Source: Exiguobacterium sp. 9-2 (GTDB lineage Bacteria; Bacillota; Bacilli; Exiguobacteriales; Exiguobacteriaceae). Taken from it: DNA of 64,000 nt. Position 1 is the stretch's first letter. Every line of letters starts with the position of its first letter. A program made the translations under genes and the position numbers. This document shows, one piece after another, positions 1 through 7,943 of this stretch. The stretch is from assembly GCF_036287235.1 (NCBI RefSeq), contig NZ_CP142850.1, positions 1,505,127 through 1,569,126 on the forward strand. The letters run 5' to 3'. Under the pieces are notes generated by a model, which worked only from the letters and a program-made list of their open reading frames with translations, did not search any database and was not told the DNA's origin.

Positions 1-1
1 A

Positions 2-238
2 GAACGCTCCGTCCGTGGTAAAGGCGGTGGTCGACTTTTGTTAGAGACGATGGTTCATTTTGCGGACACTCAAGGCATCTGGACGCTTCAGTCTCAACTG
101 TTTCCTGAAAACGAGGCAAGCAGACGCTTGCATGAGCGACTCGGATTCGAACTTGTCGGTCGACGGCGTGCGCTTGCAAGACATCATGGAGTATGGCGCG
201 ATGTGTTGTTGTTGGAACGACGAAACGATTTACGTTGA
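2..238 (+). CDS. GNAT acetyltransferase, PAT/ArsN-like, 3' fragment
   Basis: Only the C-terminal 78 codons are inside the window; the frame is open to the left edge and ends with TGA at 236-238. The fragment carries the acetyl-CoA-binding motif A (VRGKGGGRLLLE) and the terminal LHERLGFELVG and WRDVLLLERR segments typical of phosphinothricin-type N-acetyltransferases. That family includes ArsN, which acetylates arsinothricin and is often found in arsenic loci. It lies directly upstream of arsR in the same direction, so an ArsN role is attractive. The fragment alone cannot separate ArsN from other PAT-like enzymes. Confidence 0.8.
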   Translation, partial: ERSVRGKGGGRLLLETMVHFADTQGIWTLQSQLFPENEASRRLHERLGFELVGRRRALARHHGVWRDVLLLERRNDLR

Positions 239-245
239 AAGGACA

Positions 246-282
246 TTGCATAACTATCATGTTATATAATAATATGGTTATG
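246..282 (+). promoter_or_regulatory. Probable ArsR operator overlapping the ars promoter
   Basis: An imperfect inverted repeat covers 249-282: CATAAC at 249-254 and GTTATG at 277-282 are the outer arms, and about 13 of 17 positions pair around a centre at 265/266. The AT-rich core holds -10-like boxes (TATAAT at 265-270, TAATAT at 270-275). TTGCAT at 246-251 is 18 bp from TAATAT. The site lies 35-70 bp before the arsR start, the usual place for autoregulation by ArsR/SmtB repressors. The exact -10 is not settled. Confidence 0.6.
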
Positions 283-316
283 TCATCGAACGAAATCGAG
301 AAAGGGGGAAACCGAT

Positions 317-640
317 ATGTCATCCATCACCGCCAATCATTCGACCATAGAAGTCAGTCAGTTTCTGAAGTTGCTCTCAGATCCGACCCGACTTGAAATC
401 ATCCGACGTCTTGCGGTGCGAGAGCATTGTGTCTGTGACTTCGTTGATTTGTTTGGCATCTCACAACCGGCAGTCAGTCGTCATCTCAAAATACTTCGGT
501 CAGCTGGTGTCATCTTGGAAAGACGGGAGCGCCAATGGAACTACTTTCGACTAAATTCAGAGCATGGGCAGCATGACCTGTTGCGACGAATCCTCGAACA
601 AGTGGGCGTAGCAGACGTTCCTAATACAATAACATGTTAA
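317..640 (+). CDS. arsR: ArsR-family arsenic-responsive repressor
   Basis: A 107-aa protein with the ArsR/SmtB winged-helix fold. The metal-binding element reads EHCVCDF, with Cys38 and Cys40 at the start of the recognition helix. This is the classical ELCVCD signature for As(III)/Sb(III). The helix-turn-helix continues through SQPAVSRHLKILRSAGV. An AAAGGGGGAA ribosome site sits at normal distance before the ATG. It is the first gene of arsR-arsB-CoADR, and it should bind the inverted repeat at 249-282 and release it when arsenite binds. Family and role are secure; the operator is inferred. Confidence 0.93.
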   Translation: MSSITANHSTIEVSQFLKLLSDPTRLEIIRRLAVREHCVCDFVDLFGISQPAVSRHLKILRSAGVILERRERQWNYFRLNSEHGQHDLLRRILEQVGVADVPNTITC

Positions 641-642
641 TC

Positions 643-661
643 GCAGTCCTCATGCGACTGC
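643..661 (+). other. Small hairpin between arsR and arsB
   Basis: GCAGTC (643-648) and GACTGC (656-661) form a 6-bp stem with a 7-base loop just after the arsR stop. There is no T-run, so it is not a standard terminator. It could tune mRNA processing or relative expression. arsB follows with a TTG start and a weak ribosome site. Confidence 0.35.
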
Positions 662-689
662 TATCAAATGAAGAAATGAAGTGAATTAA

Positions 690-1985
690 TTGACAGCATC
701 ACAATGGCTTGCGATCGGAATATTTCTGATCACCTTATTTTTGATCATCAAACAACCGAAAGGGCTCAGCATCGGGTACTCAGCGATCGGAATGGCGATT
801 GTCGCACTTTTAACGGGCGTTGTCGAACTGGGAGACGTCGCGACCGTCTGGGGGATCATCTGGAACGCGACGTTCACCTTCATCGCCTTGATCGTCATCT
901 CATTGATCTTAGATGAGATCGGCTTCTTTGAATGGGCCGCGTTACATATGGCCCGAATCGCCCGCGGTGGCGGTCTTAAACTATTCATCTACATGACGTT
1001 ACTCGGTGCCCTTGTCTCGGCCTTGTTCGCGAATGATGGGGCTGCCTTGATTCTGACACCGATCGTCCTCGCGATGGTCCGTCACTTGAAGTTACCGGAT
1101 GCGGTCGTCCTGGCATATGTCTTCGCCTCCGGCTTTATCGCCGACACGGCAAGTCTTCCGTTCGTCATCTCGAACCTCGTCAACATCGTTTCGGCGGACT
1201 TCTTTCACATCGGTTTTACAGAGTATGCGGCACGGATGGTCTTCGTCAACGTCTTTTCGGTCGTTGGTAGTCTGCTTGTCTTGTACTTCTATTTCAAGAA
1301 GCAGATCCCGAAAGTCTATGCCGTCGAGGATTTGGCGAAACCGACGTCTGCGATTCGCGATATGCGGATGTTCCGTGCTTCATGGATCGTCCTTTGCTTG
1401 TTGCTCGTCGGATACTTTACGAGTGATGCGATTGGCATTCCGGTCAGTCTCGTTGCTGGCATCATCGCTGTCTTTTTCTTATTCCTGGCGCAAAAATCAC
1501 CGAGTGTTCCGACGAAGAAGGTCCTTGCCGGTGCCCCGTGGGCGATCGTCTTCTTCTCGCTCGGTATGTATATCGTCGTCTACGGTCTGCGCAATGCGGG
1601 ACTGACGCAAGTCCTTGCGGAGTTGATCGAGTGGATGGCGACGAACCTCGCATCGGCGACGTTTGGAATGGGATTCCTTGCCGCTCTGTTGTCTTCTGTC
1701 ATGAACAATATGCCGACCGTCATGATCAATGCGTTGTCGATCGAGCATACGGCAACGACGGGAGCGATTCGTGACGCCTTAATCTACGCGAATGTCATCG
1801 GTAGCGATCTCGGTCCAAAGATCACGCCGATCGGAAGTCTTGCAACCTTACTGTGGCTCCATGTCTTGCGCTCGAAAGGGGTCCGGATTGGGTGGGGACA
1901 ATATTTCAAAATTGGTACCGTTTTGACGATTCCGACGCTCGCCATCGCGTTGCTCGGACTCTACATCAGTTTATTACTCTATTAA
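690..1985 (+). CDS. arsB: ArsB arsenite efflux permease
   Basis: A 431-aa polytopic membrane protein of the ArsB/NhaD ion-transporter superfamily, close to the 429-aa plasmid ArsB of staphylococci. About twelve hydrophobic segments are visible. ANDGAALILTPIVLAM and the late SSVMNNMPTVMINAL segment are the characteristic conserved half-helices. It exports arsenite and antimonite at the cytoplasmic membrane. The start used is TTG at 690, because the in-frame GTG at 681 runs at once into TAA. The Shine-Dalgarno (AAGTGA) is weak. It lies 49 bp after arsR, and 15 bp separate its stop from the next gene's start at 2001. Confidence 0.92.
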   Translation: MTASQWLAIGIFLITLFLIIKQPKGLSIGYSAIGMAIVALLTGVVELGDVATVWGIIWNATFTFIALIVISLILDEIGFFEWAALHMARIARGGGLKLFIYMTLLGALVSALFANDGAALILTPIVLAMVRHLKLPDAVVLAYVFASGFIADTASLPFVISNLVNIVSADFFHIGFTEYAARMVFVNVFSVVGSLLVLYFYFKKQIPKVYAVEDLAKPTSAIRDMRMFRASWIVLCLLLVGYFTSDAIGIPVSLVAGIIAVFFLFLAQKSPSVPTKKVLAGAPWAIVFFSLGMYIVVYGLRNAGLTQVLAELIEWMATNLASATFGMGFLAALLSSVMNNMPTVMINALSIEHTATTGAIRDALIYANVIGSDLGPKITPIGSLATLLWLHVLRSKGVRIGWGQYFKIGTVLTIPTLAIALLGLYISLLLY

Positions 1986-2000
1986 GAGGAGGACATGAAT

Positions 2001-3659
2001 ATGGCGAAACTACTTATCATCGGCTCGGTCGCTGCCGGCACATCAGTTGGGGCGAAGGCACGCCGTAATAGCGAAGACTTAGAGATCACGATCTACGACC
2101 GGGACGAGGACATTTCCTATTCCGGTTGTGGGATTCCCTATTTCGTCGGCGGTGAAGTCGCTGAGCTCGATGAATTGACGCCACGCGACGCGGCGTTCTT
2201 TAAGAAACGTTACAACATTGACGTCAAGACGCGTCATAACGTCGAAGCGATCGATCACGAGACGAAGACAGCAACGATCCGTCATCTGGATTCGGGTGAG
2301 ACATTCACGGATACGTACGATACGCTCGTTTTCGCGACTGGTGCCTCTAGCATCATTCCGCCGCTACCGGGCGTCGATCTCGAAAACGTCTTCCCGGTCC
2401 GTAACATCCGCAATGCGGAAGCGATTCGTCGGTACCTCGACGCGCATGCTCCAAAACGTGCTATCATCGTCGGCGGCGGATTCATCGGACTCGAGATGGC
2501 GGAACAGTTGACATATCGCGGAATCGAAGTGACGCTCGTCGAACGGTTGACGCAAGTCATGCCACCGCTAGACGTTGATATGGCAAAACGCGTTAGTGAC
2601 CATCTCGAAGCGAATGGCGTCATCTTACGTCTCGGTGAGTCCGTCGCTTCGTTCGAAGGGGAGAAAACGGCTCGTGCAGTCGTTCTTGCGAGTGGCGAGA
2701 CGATCGAGACGGATCTCGTCATCCTGTCAGTCGGTGTCAAACCAAACACGCAACTCGCACAAGAGATCGGCGTGACGATTGGGCAGACCGGTGCGATCGC
2801 CGTCAATCGACAGATGCAAACGAACATCCCAGACGTTTATGCGGTCGGTGATGTCGCCGAGAGCTTCTCCGTCATCACCGGTCAACCACTGTACCGTCCG
2901 CTTGGTTCGACGGCGAACAAGATGGGACGAATCGCTGGGATGGTCATCACCGGTGAAGCGATTGAACACCAGGGAATCCTTGGAACGGGAATTTTTAAAG
3001 CATTCGATTTGACGGTCGCCCAGACCGGAATGACCGAAAAAGAAGCACGCGACGCCGGGTATGACATTGAAGTGTTGCACAACATCAAGCCCGATCGCCC
3101 GGAATATCTCGGCGGCAAAGAAATGGTCATCAAGGCGATTGCAGATCGGAACGATGGTCGTGTCCTCGGTGCCCAAATCGTTGGTCCGCAAGGGGTCGAT
3201 AAACGGATTGATGTCCTTGCGACCGCAATCAGCTTCAAGGCAAAAGCAGAAGACTTATTCCATCTTGATCTGGCCTATGCGCCGCCATTCTCGACGACGA
3301 AGGACCCCATTCTTTACACCGGGATGGCCCTCGATAACGCGATCAAACAAACTGGTCGCCTGAAAACACCGAACGCTTTGATCGAAGAGGTCGCTAAGGG
3401 TCAGGTCTTCCAAATCATCGATACGCGCTCACGCGCCCAGTTCGAGAAGAGTCATGTCGACGGGGCGGTCCATATTCCGCTCGGTGAGTTACGTGAGCGG
3501 GCGCAGGAACTTGATCCGACGGTACCGACGATCGTTTACTGCAATAAAGGTGTCACAGGAAACGCGGCACAGAACGTCTTGAAGAATCTCGGGTTCAGGG
3601 ACGTCTGTAACTTATCCGGTGGCAATCAAAACTATCAACACATCAAGTCATGTCTCTGA
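2001..3659 (+). CDS. CoA-disulfide reductase-rhodanese fusion (CoADR-RHD)
   Basis: A 552-aa flavoprotein fusion. The N-terminal pyridine nucleotide-disulfide oxidoreductase part has an FAD motif (IIGSVAAGTSVGAKA) and the single redox cysteine Cys43 in SYSGCGIPYF, diagnostic of CoA-disulfide reductases. A second dinucleotide motif is IIVGGGFIGLEMAEQL. The C-terminal ~90 residues are a rhodanese domain with active-site Cys514 in YCNKGVTG. Known homologues such as that of Bacillus anthracis reduce CoA disulfide or persulfides. The ATG at 2001 is chosen because AGAGGAGG at 1985-1992 is 8 bp away, while the ATG at 1995 would be only 2 bp from it. It ends the ars operon, and a terminator follows. 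Confidence 0.9.
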   Translation: MAKLLIIGSVAAGTSVGAKARRNSEDLEITIYDRDEDISYSGCGIPYFVGGEVAELDELTPRDAAFFKKRYNIDVKTRHNVEAIDHETKTATIRHLDSGETFTDTYDTLVFATGASSIIPPLPGVDLENVFPVRNIRNAEAIRRYLDAHAPKRAIIVGGGFIGLEMAEQLTYRGIEVTLVERLTQVMPPLDVDMAKRVSDHLEANGVILRLGESVASFEGEKTARAVVLASGETIETDLVILSVGVKPNTQLAQEIGVTIGQTGAIAVNRQMQTNIPDVYAVGDVAESFSVITGQPLYRPLGSTANKMGRIAGMVITGEAIEHQGILGTGIFKAFDLTVAQTGMTEKEARDAGYDIEVLHNIKPDRPEYLGGKEMVIKAIADRNDGRVLGAQIVGPQGVDKRIDVLATAISFKAKAEDLFHLDLAYAPPFSTTKDPILYTGMALDNAIKQTGRLKTPNALIEEVAKGQVFQIIDTRSRAQFEKSHVDGAVHIPLGELRERAQELDPTVPTIVYCNKGVTGNAAQNVLKNLGFRDVCNLSGGNQNYQHIKSCL

Positions 3660-3666
3660 CGAGGAA

Positions 3667-3694
3667 AGTCTTCGCGAAAGCGGAGGCTTTTTTT
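3667..3694 (+). terminator. Intrinsic terminator of the ars operon
   Basis: A 9-bp stem (3667-3675 with 3680-3688, two G-T pairs) closes a GAAA loop and is followed by seven T. It sits 8 bp after the CoADR-RHD stop. Confidence 0.85.
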
Positions 3695-3767
3695 GTTTAC
3701 TTCGGATTAGAATCAGGAAAGGATTAAGGACGAGGAACATGTCAATTCAAAAGGAGGGGATGAACGG

Positions 3768-4385
3768 ATGGTACGCGCTTTATTTTTGAACTGTACTTTA
3801 AAAGCATCACAAGAACCATCGAACACGGAAGCGTTGATTCGCGACGTGATCGCGTACTGGGAGCATGAGGACGTCGATTCAGAAATCGTTCGAGTCGTCG
3901 ATCATCAAGTCGCATTCGGTGTGACGGAAGATGAAGGGAACGGCGACGAGTGGCCGGCACTCTTCGACAAAGTCAAACAAGCAGATATCGTCGTCATCGG
4001 GACACCGCTGTGGCTCGGTGAAAAAAGTAGTGTCGCGACACAAGTCATCGAACGGTTATACGGGGGAAGTGGCTTGACGAACGACGTTGGACAAGCCATC
4101 TATTATAACAAGGTCGGTGGTGTCATCGTCACCGGCAACGAGGATGGGGCGAAACACGCGTCCGCGTCGATTTTATACGGTCTGTCGCACATCGGATTCA
4201 CGATTCCCCCCAATGTCGATGCGTATTGGGTCGGTGAAGCGGGACCTGGACCGTCTTACATCGAAGCCGGACGTGACAATGACTTCACGAAACGGCATGC
4301 CCAGTTTTTAGCTGCCAATCTTTTGCATCTTGCTCGGCTATTGAAAGCGCACCCGATTCCAGCAGAAGGGAATGTGATGGAATGA
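3768..4385 (+). CDS. Flavodoxin-family NAD(P)H-dependent oxidoreductase
   Basis: A 205-aa protein with the flavodoxin-like alpha/beta fold. It starts with VRALFLNCTLKAS, the FMN phosphate-binding region, and carries the central ADIVVIGTPLWLGEKSS loop found in WrbA/FMN-reductase-like proteins. A redox role on quinones or flavins is likely, but the substrate is unknown. AAGGAGG at 3751-3757 is 10 bp from the ATG. The stop overlaps the ATG of the next gene (ATGA at 4382-4385), so the two are translationally coupled. Confidence 0.8.
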   Translation: MVRALFLNCTLKASQEPSNTEALIRDVIAYWEHEDVDSEIVRVVDHQVAFGVTEDEGNGDEWPALFDKVKQADIVVIGTPLWLGEKSSVATQVIERLYGGSGLTNDVGQAIYYNKVGGVIVTGNEDGAKHASASILYGLSHIGFTIPPNVDAYWVGEAGPGPSYIEAGRDNDFTKRHAQFLAANLLHLARLLKAHPIPAEGNVME

Positions 4386-4867
4386 AGAGAGGATATGTTA
4401 CAGGATACGGTGTTGCGACCTTATTTGCGATGAGTCTAATGGTAGCAGGATGCGGGAACGACGAAACGGCGTCGGACAAGGTCGAGGACGGATCTACAAA
4501 CTCGAATACGACCGACAATACGATGAAAGATAAGGATGCGGTCACGAAAAATGCAGATACGGATTATGGATTCACCAGTTTATCGATTGAAGCGGACGTC
4601 AACGGGGATATGGACGCAATCGACATCAGCTATGACCGAGAGAATGACGGCACGGAAGCCGAATACCAGTATAAAGATGAAAACAAACGCGGGGACGCGG
4701 CGATGACGGAACTCGACGCGAAGTTCAAGAACTTAAAAGTAGATGCGGATACATCTGAGAAAGATGTCATCGCGGAAGTGGAGCGTGTATTTGCGATTCA
4801 AGATGCGTCCCGCCTCGAGGTGGAGATCGACTTCTCGGACGGAACAGAAAAAGAATATAAAAAATAA
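4382..4867 (+). CDS. YusW-like lipoprotein
   Basis: A 161-aa exported protein. A short charged N-terminus and a hydrophobic core end in the lipobox LMVAGC with Cys24, so it should be a diacylglyceryl lipoprotein on the outer face of the membrane. A Ser/Thr/Asp-rich linker follows. The C-terminal ~100 residues are acidic and resemble the YusW-like family of Firmicutes; no catalytic motif is visible. It is coupled to the flavodoxin-like gene by a 4-base overlap. The 3' end abuts the repeat at 4866-5114. Confidence 0.7.
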   Translation: MKRGYVTGYGVATLFAMSLMVAGCGNDETASDKVEDGSTNSNTTDNTMKDKDAVTKNADTDYGFTSLSIEADVNGDMDAIDISYDRENDGTEAEYQYKDENKRGDAAMTELDAKFKNLKVDADTSEKDVIAEVERVFAIQDASRLEVEIDFSDGTEKEYKK

Positions 4868-5114
4868 ACGACGGGGCTGACTCACATGTCGTCCTCTAAA
4901 GATAAGGGTGGCAGAATGATGATCTGCCACCCTTATCTCGTAAAAAAATGACGCGTCACACGCCACTCCTACAGGAAAAAGCGCATTATGCGCTGTCAGA
5001 GACAAACAAGACCCGCTTTCCTGCTTGAATGAAGCAAGAAAACTGGCTTGTGTCTCGCCTGAGGAAAGGGCGTAAAAAGACGCGTCATTCTTTTTTGAGT
5101 CAGCCTCGTCGTTT
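4866..5114. repeat. Structured palindromic repeat element, copy A
   Basis: A ~240-bp non-coding element fills the gap between two convergent genes. Its ends are inverted repeats (4866-4884 with 5096-5114, 19 positions, one G-T). Inside are a perfect 15-bp stem with a 7-base loop (4901-4937), a GCGCA/TGCGC hairpin (4981-4993), two GACGCGTC blocks near the ends, and a long stem from GAGACA (4999-) with TGTCTC (5050-). The same element lies in reverse orientation at 25498-25739 with about 90 percent visible identity in the central part. It carries no transposase. It may be a MITE-like mobile repeat, a structured RNA or a two-way terminator. Confidence 0.88.
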
Positions 5115-5899
5115 TAGTGAATCGTCATATGAGCGAGGACACCATAATGATCGCTTGGTATGACGTGATGGGGCAGTCGTTCATGTCCGATCAATTGAAC
5201 GCGTTGTAAGGTCACTGGTGCCGGTGAGCGTTGACACAATAACCAATCGTACCGGGCAGGTGTCGTGATACCGTCATTCTTTTTAGCATACGAATTCGTC
5301 ATAGGATCAAGAGTCACAGGAGCAAGTTGACCGGTCCGCATCGCAAAACAACCAGCGAGATCGACCCACTCCTTAAGCGTTGCTTGATGCAGAGAAGAAC
5401 TTGGACAATCATTAAAGTCACCACCAAGGAACTCGACCGTCGCGTCATCTGTTTGTGAGGCAATCCATTCGTTGACGAATCGAAGTTGATCGAGTCGAAT
5501 GTCTGAAGCACGCCAGTTGAAATGAATGTTCGTCACGGCAAAACGGACACCTTCAATCGAAAACGGAATCCGAATCGCACAGTGATGATTGATGTTTGCT
5601 GTCGCGGCGGCACTCGAATCCGTTCGCTCAAACGGCAGTTTCGTTAAAATGGCAAGTCCTTCATCCGGTGAATCCATATAAGGATCCATCATCCAATACG
5701 GATAACCGGTCGCCTCTGCGAGATGTTCGGCGATTGAGACGAACGGTTCATCCGGATGAAACGTCGACATCACTTCCTGCAGAAGAAGAACATCCGGTTG
5801 ATGCTGATTGATTTCCGCACACAATGCCGCAAACCGTTCCTGACGCTTGTATGGATGATGCCAAATGTTATACGTCGCGATCGATAATGAGAAACTCAT
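5114..5899 (-). CDS. Endonuclease/exonuclease/phosphatase family hydrolase
   Basis: A 261-aa protein of the EEP (DNase I-like) superfamily. The expected metal and catalytic motifs appear in order: ATYNIW with Asn11, LLLQEV with Glu42, the GGDFND core, and PSDHYG near residues 248-252. Such enzymes cleave phosphodiester or phosphomonoester bonds in nucleic acids, phospholipids or inositol phosphates; the substrate cannot be read from sequence. No signal peptide is evident. Its ATG overlaps the stop of the upstream acetyltransferase gene, so they form a two-gene operon. Confidence 0.85.
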   Translation of the reverse strand: MSFSLSIATYNIWHHPYKRQERFAALCAEINQHQPDVLLLQEVMSTFHPDEPFVSIAEHLAEATGYPYWMMDPYMDSPDEGLAILTKLPFERTDSSAAATANINHHCAIRIPFSIEGVRFAVTNIHFNWRASDIRLDQLRFVNEWIASQTDDATVEFLGGDFNDCPSSSLHQATLKEWVDLAGCFAMRTGQLAPVTLDPMTNSYAKKNDGITTPARYDWLLCQRSPAPVTLQRVQLIGHERLPHHVIPSDHYGVLAHMTIH

Positions 5900-6426
5900 A
5901 ACGCTAAGCCCATCAAGACAGTATCATAATAACAGCCGTCCGCCAGCAACCGGTCGTGGCGTAGTCGTCCTTCTTCTTGGAAACTGTGACGTTGGTAGAG
6001 TCGGATCGCCCCGTGATTCGTCTCGACGACTTCGAGTTGGATTTTCAGAAGCGACTGCGTCTTCGCCCAAGCGATCATCCGGATCGTCAATTGGGTGCCG
6101 ATTCCTTGTCCCCAATCCGAACGCAGGACCCCTAAGCCGAAAGATGCTTTATGAGCAAAGCGCTTTAATGCAAATCCACGACACCTGGCGTAAGCAATGA
6201 GTTGTTCCTCCCGTTCAACGACGAGGATTTGATCCGGAACCGATGAATTGTGTAACTGATCAACGAAATCAGTCGCCGTCATCACGTCCTCACCAGGCAT
6301 CCGGTCGAAGTACTCCGTTTCCGCGTCAAGTGCTTGACGTAGTGCAGCAAGTGCTTCAGCATCACTAAGACGAGCCGTACGAATGTGGTAACGTTGCGTA
6401 TTAAATGAGTGGTGCGTCGTCTGCAT
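5896..6426 (-). CDS. GNAT-family N-acetyltransferase
   Basis: A 176-aa GNAT protein. The acetyl-CoA-binding segment is seen in LRSDWGQGIGTQLTIRMIAW, followed by the NHGAIRLYQRHSFQEEG segment typical of RimI-like acetyltransferases. The substrate is unknown. A GGGAGG ribosome site is 7 bp before the ATG. The 3' end overlaps the EEP hydrolase start by 4 bp. The 160 bp upstream (6427-6588) holds no gene that can be supported and should contain the promoter of this pair. Confidence 0.85.
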   Translation of the reverse strand: MQTTHHSFNTQRYHIRTARLSDAEALAALRQALDAETEYFDRMPGEDVMTATDFVDQLHNSSVPDQILVVEREEQLIAYARCRGFALKRFAHKASFGLGVLRSDWGQGIGTQLTIRMIAWAKTQSLLKIQLEVVETNHGAIRLYQRHSFQEEGRLRHDRLLADGCYYDTVLMGLAL

Positions 6427-6588
6427 ATATTAGCCTCCCATCTAGATAGAATATGCCAGCATTGTGGCATTGTTGTCGGATTGTAATCGGTCACATGTAT
6501 ATGCTAGGGAAACGGTGTATCACGAATAGGGTCAACTGACGGACCATCCGGAGCAGGCGCAAACTCAATAGTCCTTCGTCAAACGATG

Positions 6589-7065
6589 TTAGCGGCGAAC
6601 GTGGACGATCCAAGCGGTCATATAGGTAAGGGTTCCGACCGATAGGACGAGCGCGATCGCATAAAACGGAAACGAAGGATACCGTTCAAGTAGTGGCTGT
6701 TCAAACAAAAAGGCAATCATCAGGATAGGAAGACTGATCAAAAAAGCAACGTACGCTGCGCGGGTCGCCTTACCAGTGATGAGGGCCTCTCGTTCGTCCG
6801 AGTCAGAGAATTCTGCTGTTGACGTCGACCATTTTGAAAATGACCGGGAGCGATCCGTTCGTGAGAGATAGCCAATGCATGAGACGACAATAGCGATGAT
6901 GATCAATGGTAGCATGATGCTGAGATCGAGCTCAAACGACAGACCGGTACCGGATACAGGATCATCTTGAAATAATTGAAGTTTGTCATGAATCGCACTG
7001 ATGAGAGACGCAGCTAAAAAATAGAGACAACAATTTAAAACAGATTGGGTTATGACGCGGTTCAT
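6589..7065 (-). CDS. Membrane protein paired with an XRE regulator
   Basis: A 158-aa protein with about four transmembrane segments (near residues 8-27, 48-68, 103-122 and 132-152) and a charged cytoplasmic loop between the second and third. The ATG at 7065 overlaps the stop of the upstream XRE gene, and AGGAGG precedes it at good distance; the TTG one codon upstream is a poorer choice. Small XRE regulators paired with a multi-TM protein are common in Firmicutes. The function of this membrane partner is not known. Confidence 0.65.
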   Translation of the reverse strand: MNRVITQSVLNCCLYFLAASLISAIHDKLQLFQDDPVSGTGLSFELDLSIMLPLIIIAIVVSCIGYLSRTDRSRSFSKWSTSTAEFSDSDEREALITGKATRAAYVAFLISLPILMIAFLFEQPLLERYPSFPFYAIALVLSVGTLTYMTAWIVHVRR

Positions 7066-7271
7066 CAAGACTCCTCCTCTAATTGAAATAATTCCTCTAC
7101 TGGTCGATCGAAGACGCGAGCAATTTGCATTGCGAGTAGTAAGGATGGCGTATAGCTGCCTTTTTCAAGCGAGATGACGGTCTGGCGTGTCACGCCGATC
7201 CGTTCAGCGAACTGTTCCTGCGTCCACTTCTGTTGTTGGCGGTAAATCCGGACTTGATTCGTCAGCTTCAT
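7065..7271 (-). CDS. Small XRE-family transcriptional regulator
   Basis: A 68-aa protein that is almost entirely a Cro/C1-type helix-turn-helix, with WTQEQFAERIGVTRQTVISL as the HTH and a short FDRPVEELFQLEE tail. It resembles the YgzD/YozG class of stand-alone XRE regulators encoded with a membrane protein. AAAGGAGG is 7 bp from the ATG. Two palindromes lie on its promoter (7301-7318 and 7323-7338), which suggests autoregulation. It is coupled to the membrane gene downstream. Confidence 0.85.
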   Translation of the reverse strand: MKLTNQVRIYRQQQKWTQEQFAERIGVTRQTVISLEKGSYTPSLLLAMQIARVFDRPVEELFQLEEES

Positions 7272-7298
7272 CCAGCGACCTCCTTTCCAGTTGGTTAT

Positions 7299-7338
7299 AT
7301 TGTAAAGTCTGTTTTACATTTTGTAAAGTGAACTTTAC
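7299..7338 (-). promoter_or_regulatory. XRE operon promoter with two palindromic operators
   Basis: On the minus strand, -35 TTTACA (7322-7327) and -10 TACAAT (7299-7304) are 17 bp apart. One palindrome, TGTAAA-N6-TTTACA, spans 7301-7318. A second, GTAAAGT-GA-ACTTTAC, spans 7323-7338. The repeated TGTAAAGT units start 21 bp apart, about two helical turns, so two dimers would bind the same face and cover both promoter boxes. Confidence 0.75.
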
Positions 7339-7350
7339 TTTTTGGATGAG

Positions 7351-7383
7351 AAAAAGCCAATGAATCAAGACGATCCATTGGCT
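7351..7383 (-). terminator. Terminator of the 7451-7732 gene
   Basis: On the minus strand, AGCCAATG and CATTGGCT (7355-7362 and 7376-7383) form an 8-bp stem followed by five T. It lies 70 bp past the stop of the small membrane-protein gene and just before the XRE promoter. Confidence 0.65.
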
Positions 7384-7450
7384 AAGTCGTAAACGATACA
7401 TTCAAATTGGTTTATATTGCAATGGGAATGAAGCGAGCCATTTGCAAACA

Positions 7451-7732
7451 TTACATGATGTGCGGCGTTACAATGATGGCTACGAGACACACGAACGTCG
7501 TAATGACGTGATGTCGTCGTAAGGACAAGGGAAGCAAAACAAGCCCTGCGATCGTGACACCGATAACGATCCATCCTAAAAGAAATTCCGTGTCATGGGA
7601 AGCGATCGGAATACTCAATAGATACGCTGTCGCGTGCGGAAAGTAGACCAGTGCATCGAAAAGGATCCCGCTAAAAACACCAATCAATAGCAAACCGATC
7701 GCTAGCTGAAACCGTTTTTTGGATTTAATCAT
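7451..7732 (-). CDS. Small three-TM membrane protein, unknown
   Basis: A 93-aa hydrophobic protein starting MIKSKKRFQLAIG, with about three membrane-spanning stretches and very short loops. The start at 7732 is chosen because AGGAGC lies 7 bp before it, while the ATG at 7747 overlaps that ribosome site. No family is recognised. It has its own terminator and is separated from the XRE pair, so it is probably monocistronic. Confidence 0.6.
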   Translation of the reverse strand: MIKSKKRFQLAIGLLLIGVFSGILFDALVYFPHATAYLLSIPIASHDTEFLLGWIVIGVTIAGLVLLPLSLRRHHVITTFVCLVAIIVTPHIM

Positions 7733-7943
7733 ATAAATGCTCCTCATCTGTTTGTTTGACGCATGACTTCGTGATCGGTGCGTTTACCTTCTAGTCATTC
7801 GTCAAAATCGAATTCCTGTCTGTTATCTTTCTCGGAACTTTATCAAAAATCCTTGCTTCTATGCACCAATCGGAATATTCAGATAATAATCGGGTATCAT
7901 CATGAAAACACCATCGCCGATTCAGTGGAAAGGAGAAGAGAAG

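Noticed and set aside
3400-3659. The rhodanese domain of CoADR-RHD as an Acr2/Cdc25-type arsenate reductase
   Set aside because: Arsenate reductases of that fold need Cys-x5-Arg. The loop here is CNKGVTG, without the Arg, so a sulfurtransferase or persulfide role is more likely.
4866-5114. The repeat as an insertion sequence
   Set aside because: It is too short for a transposase, has no open frame of use and no clear target-site duplication at either copy.
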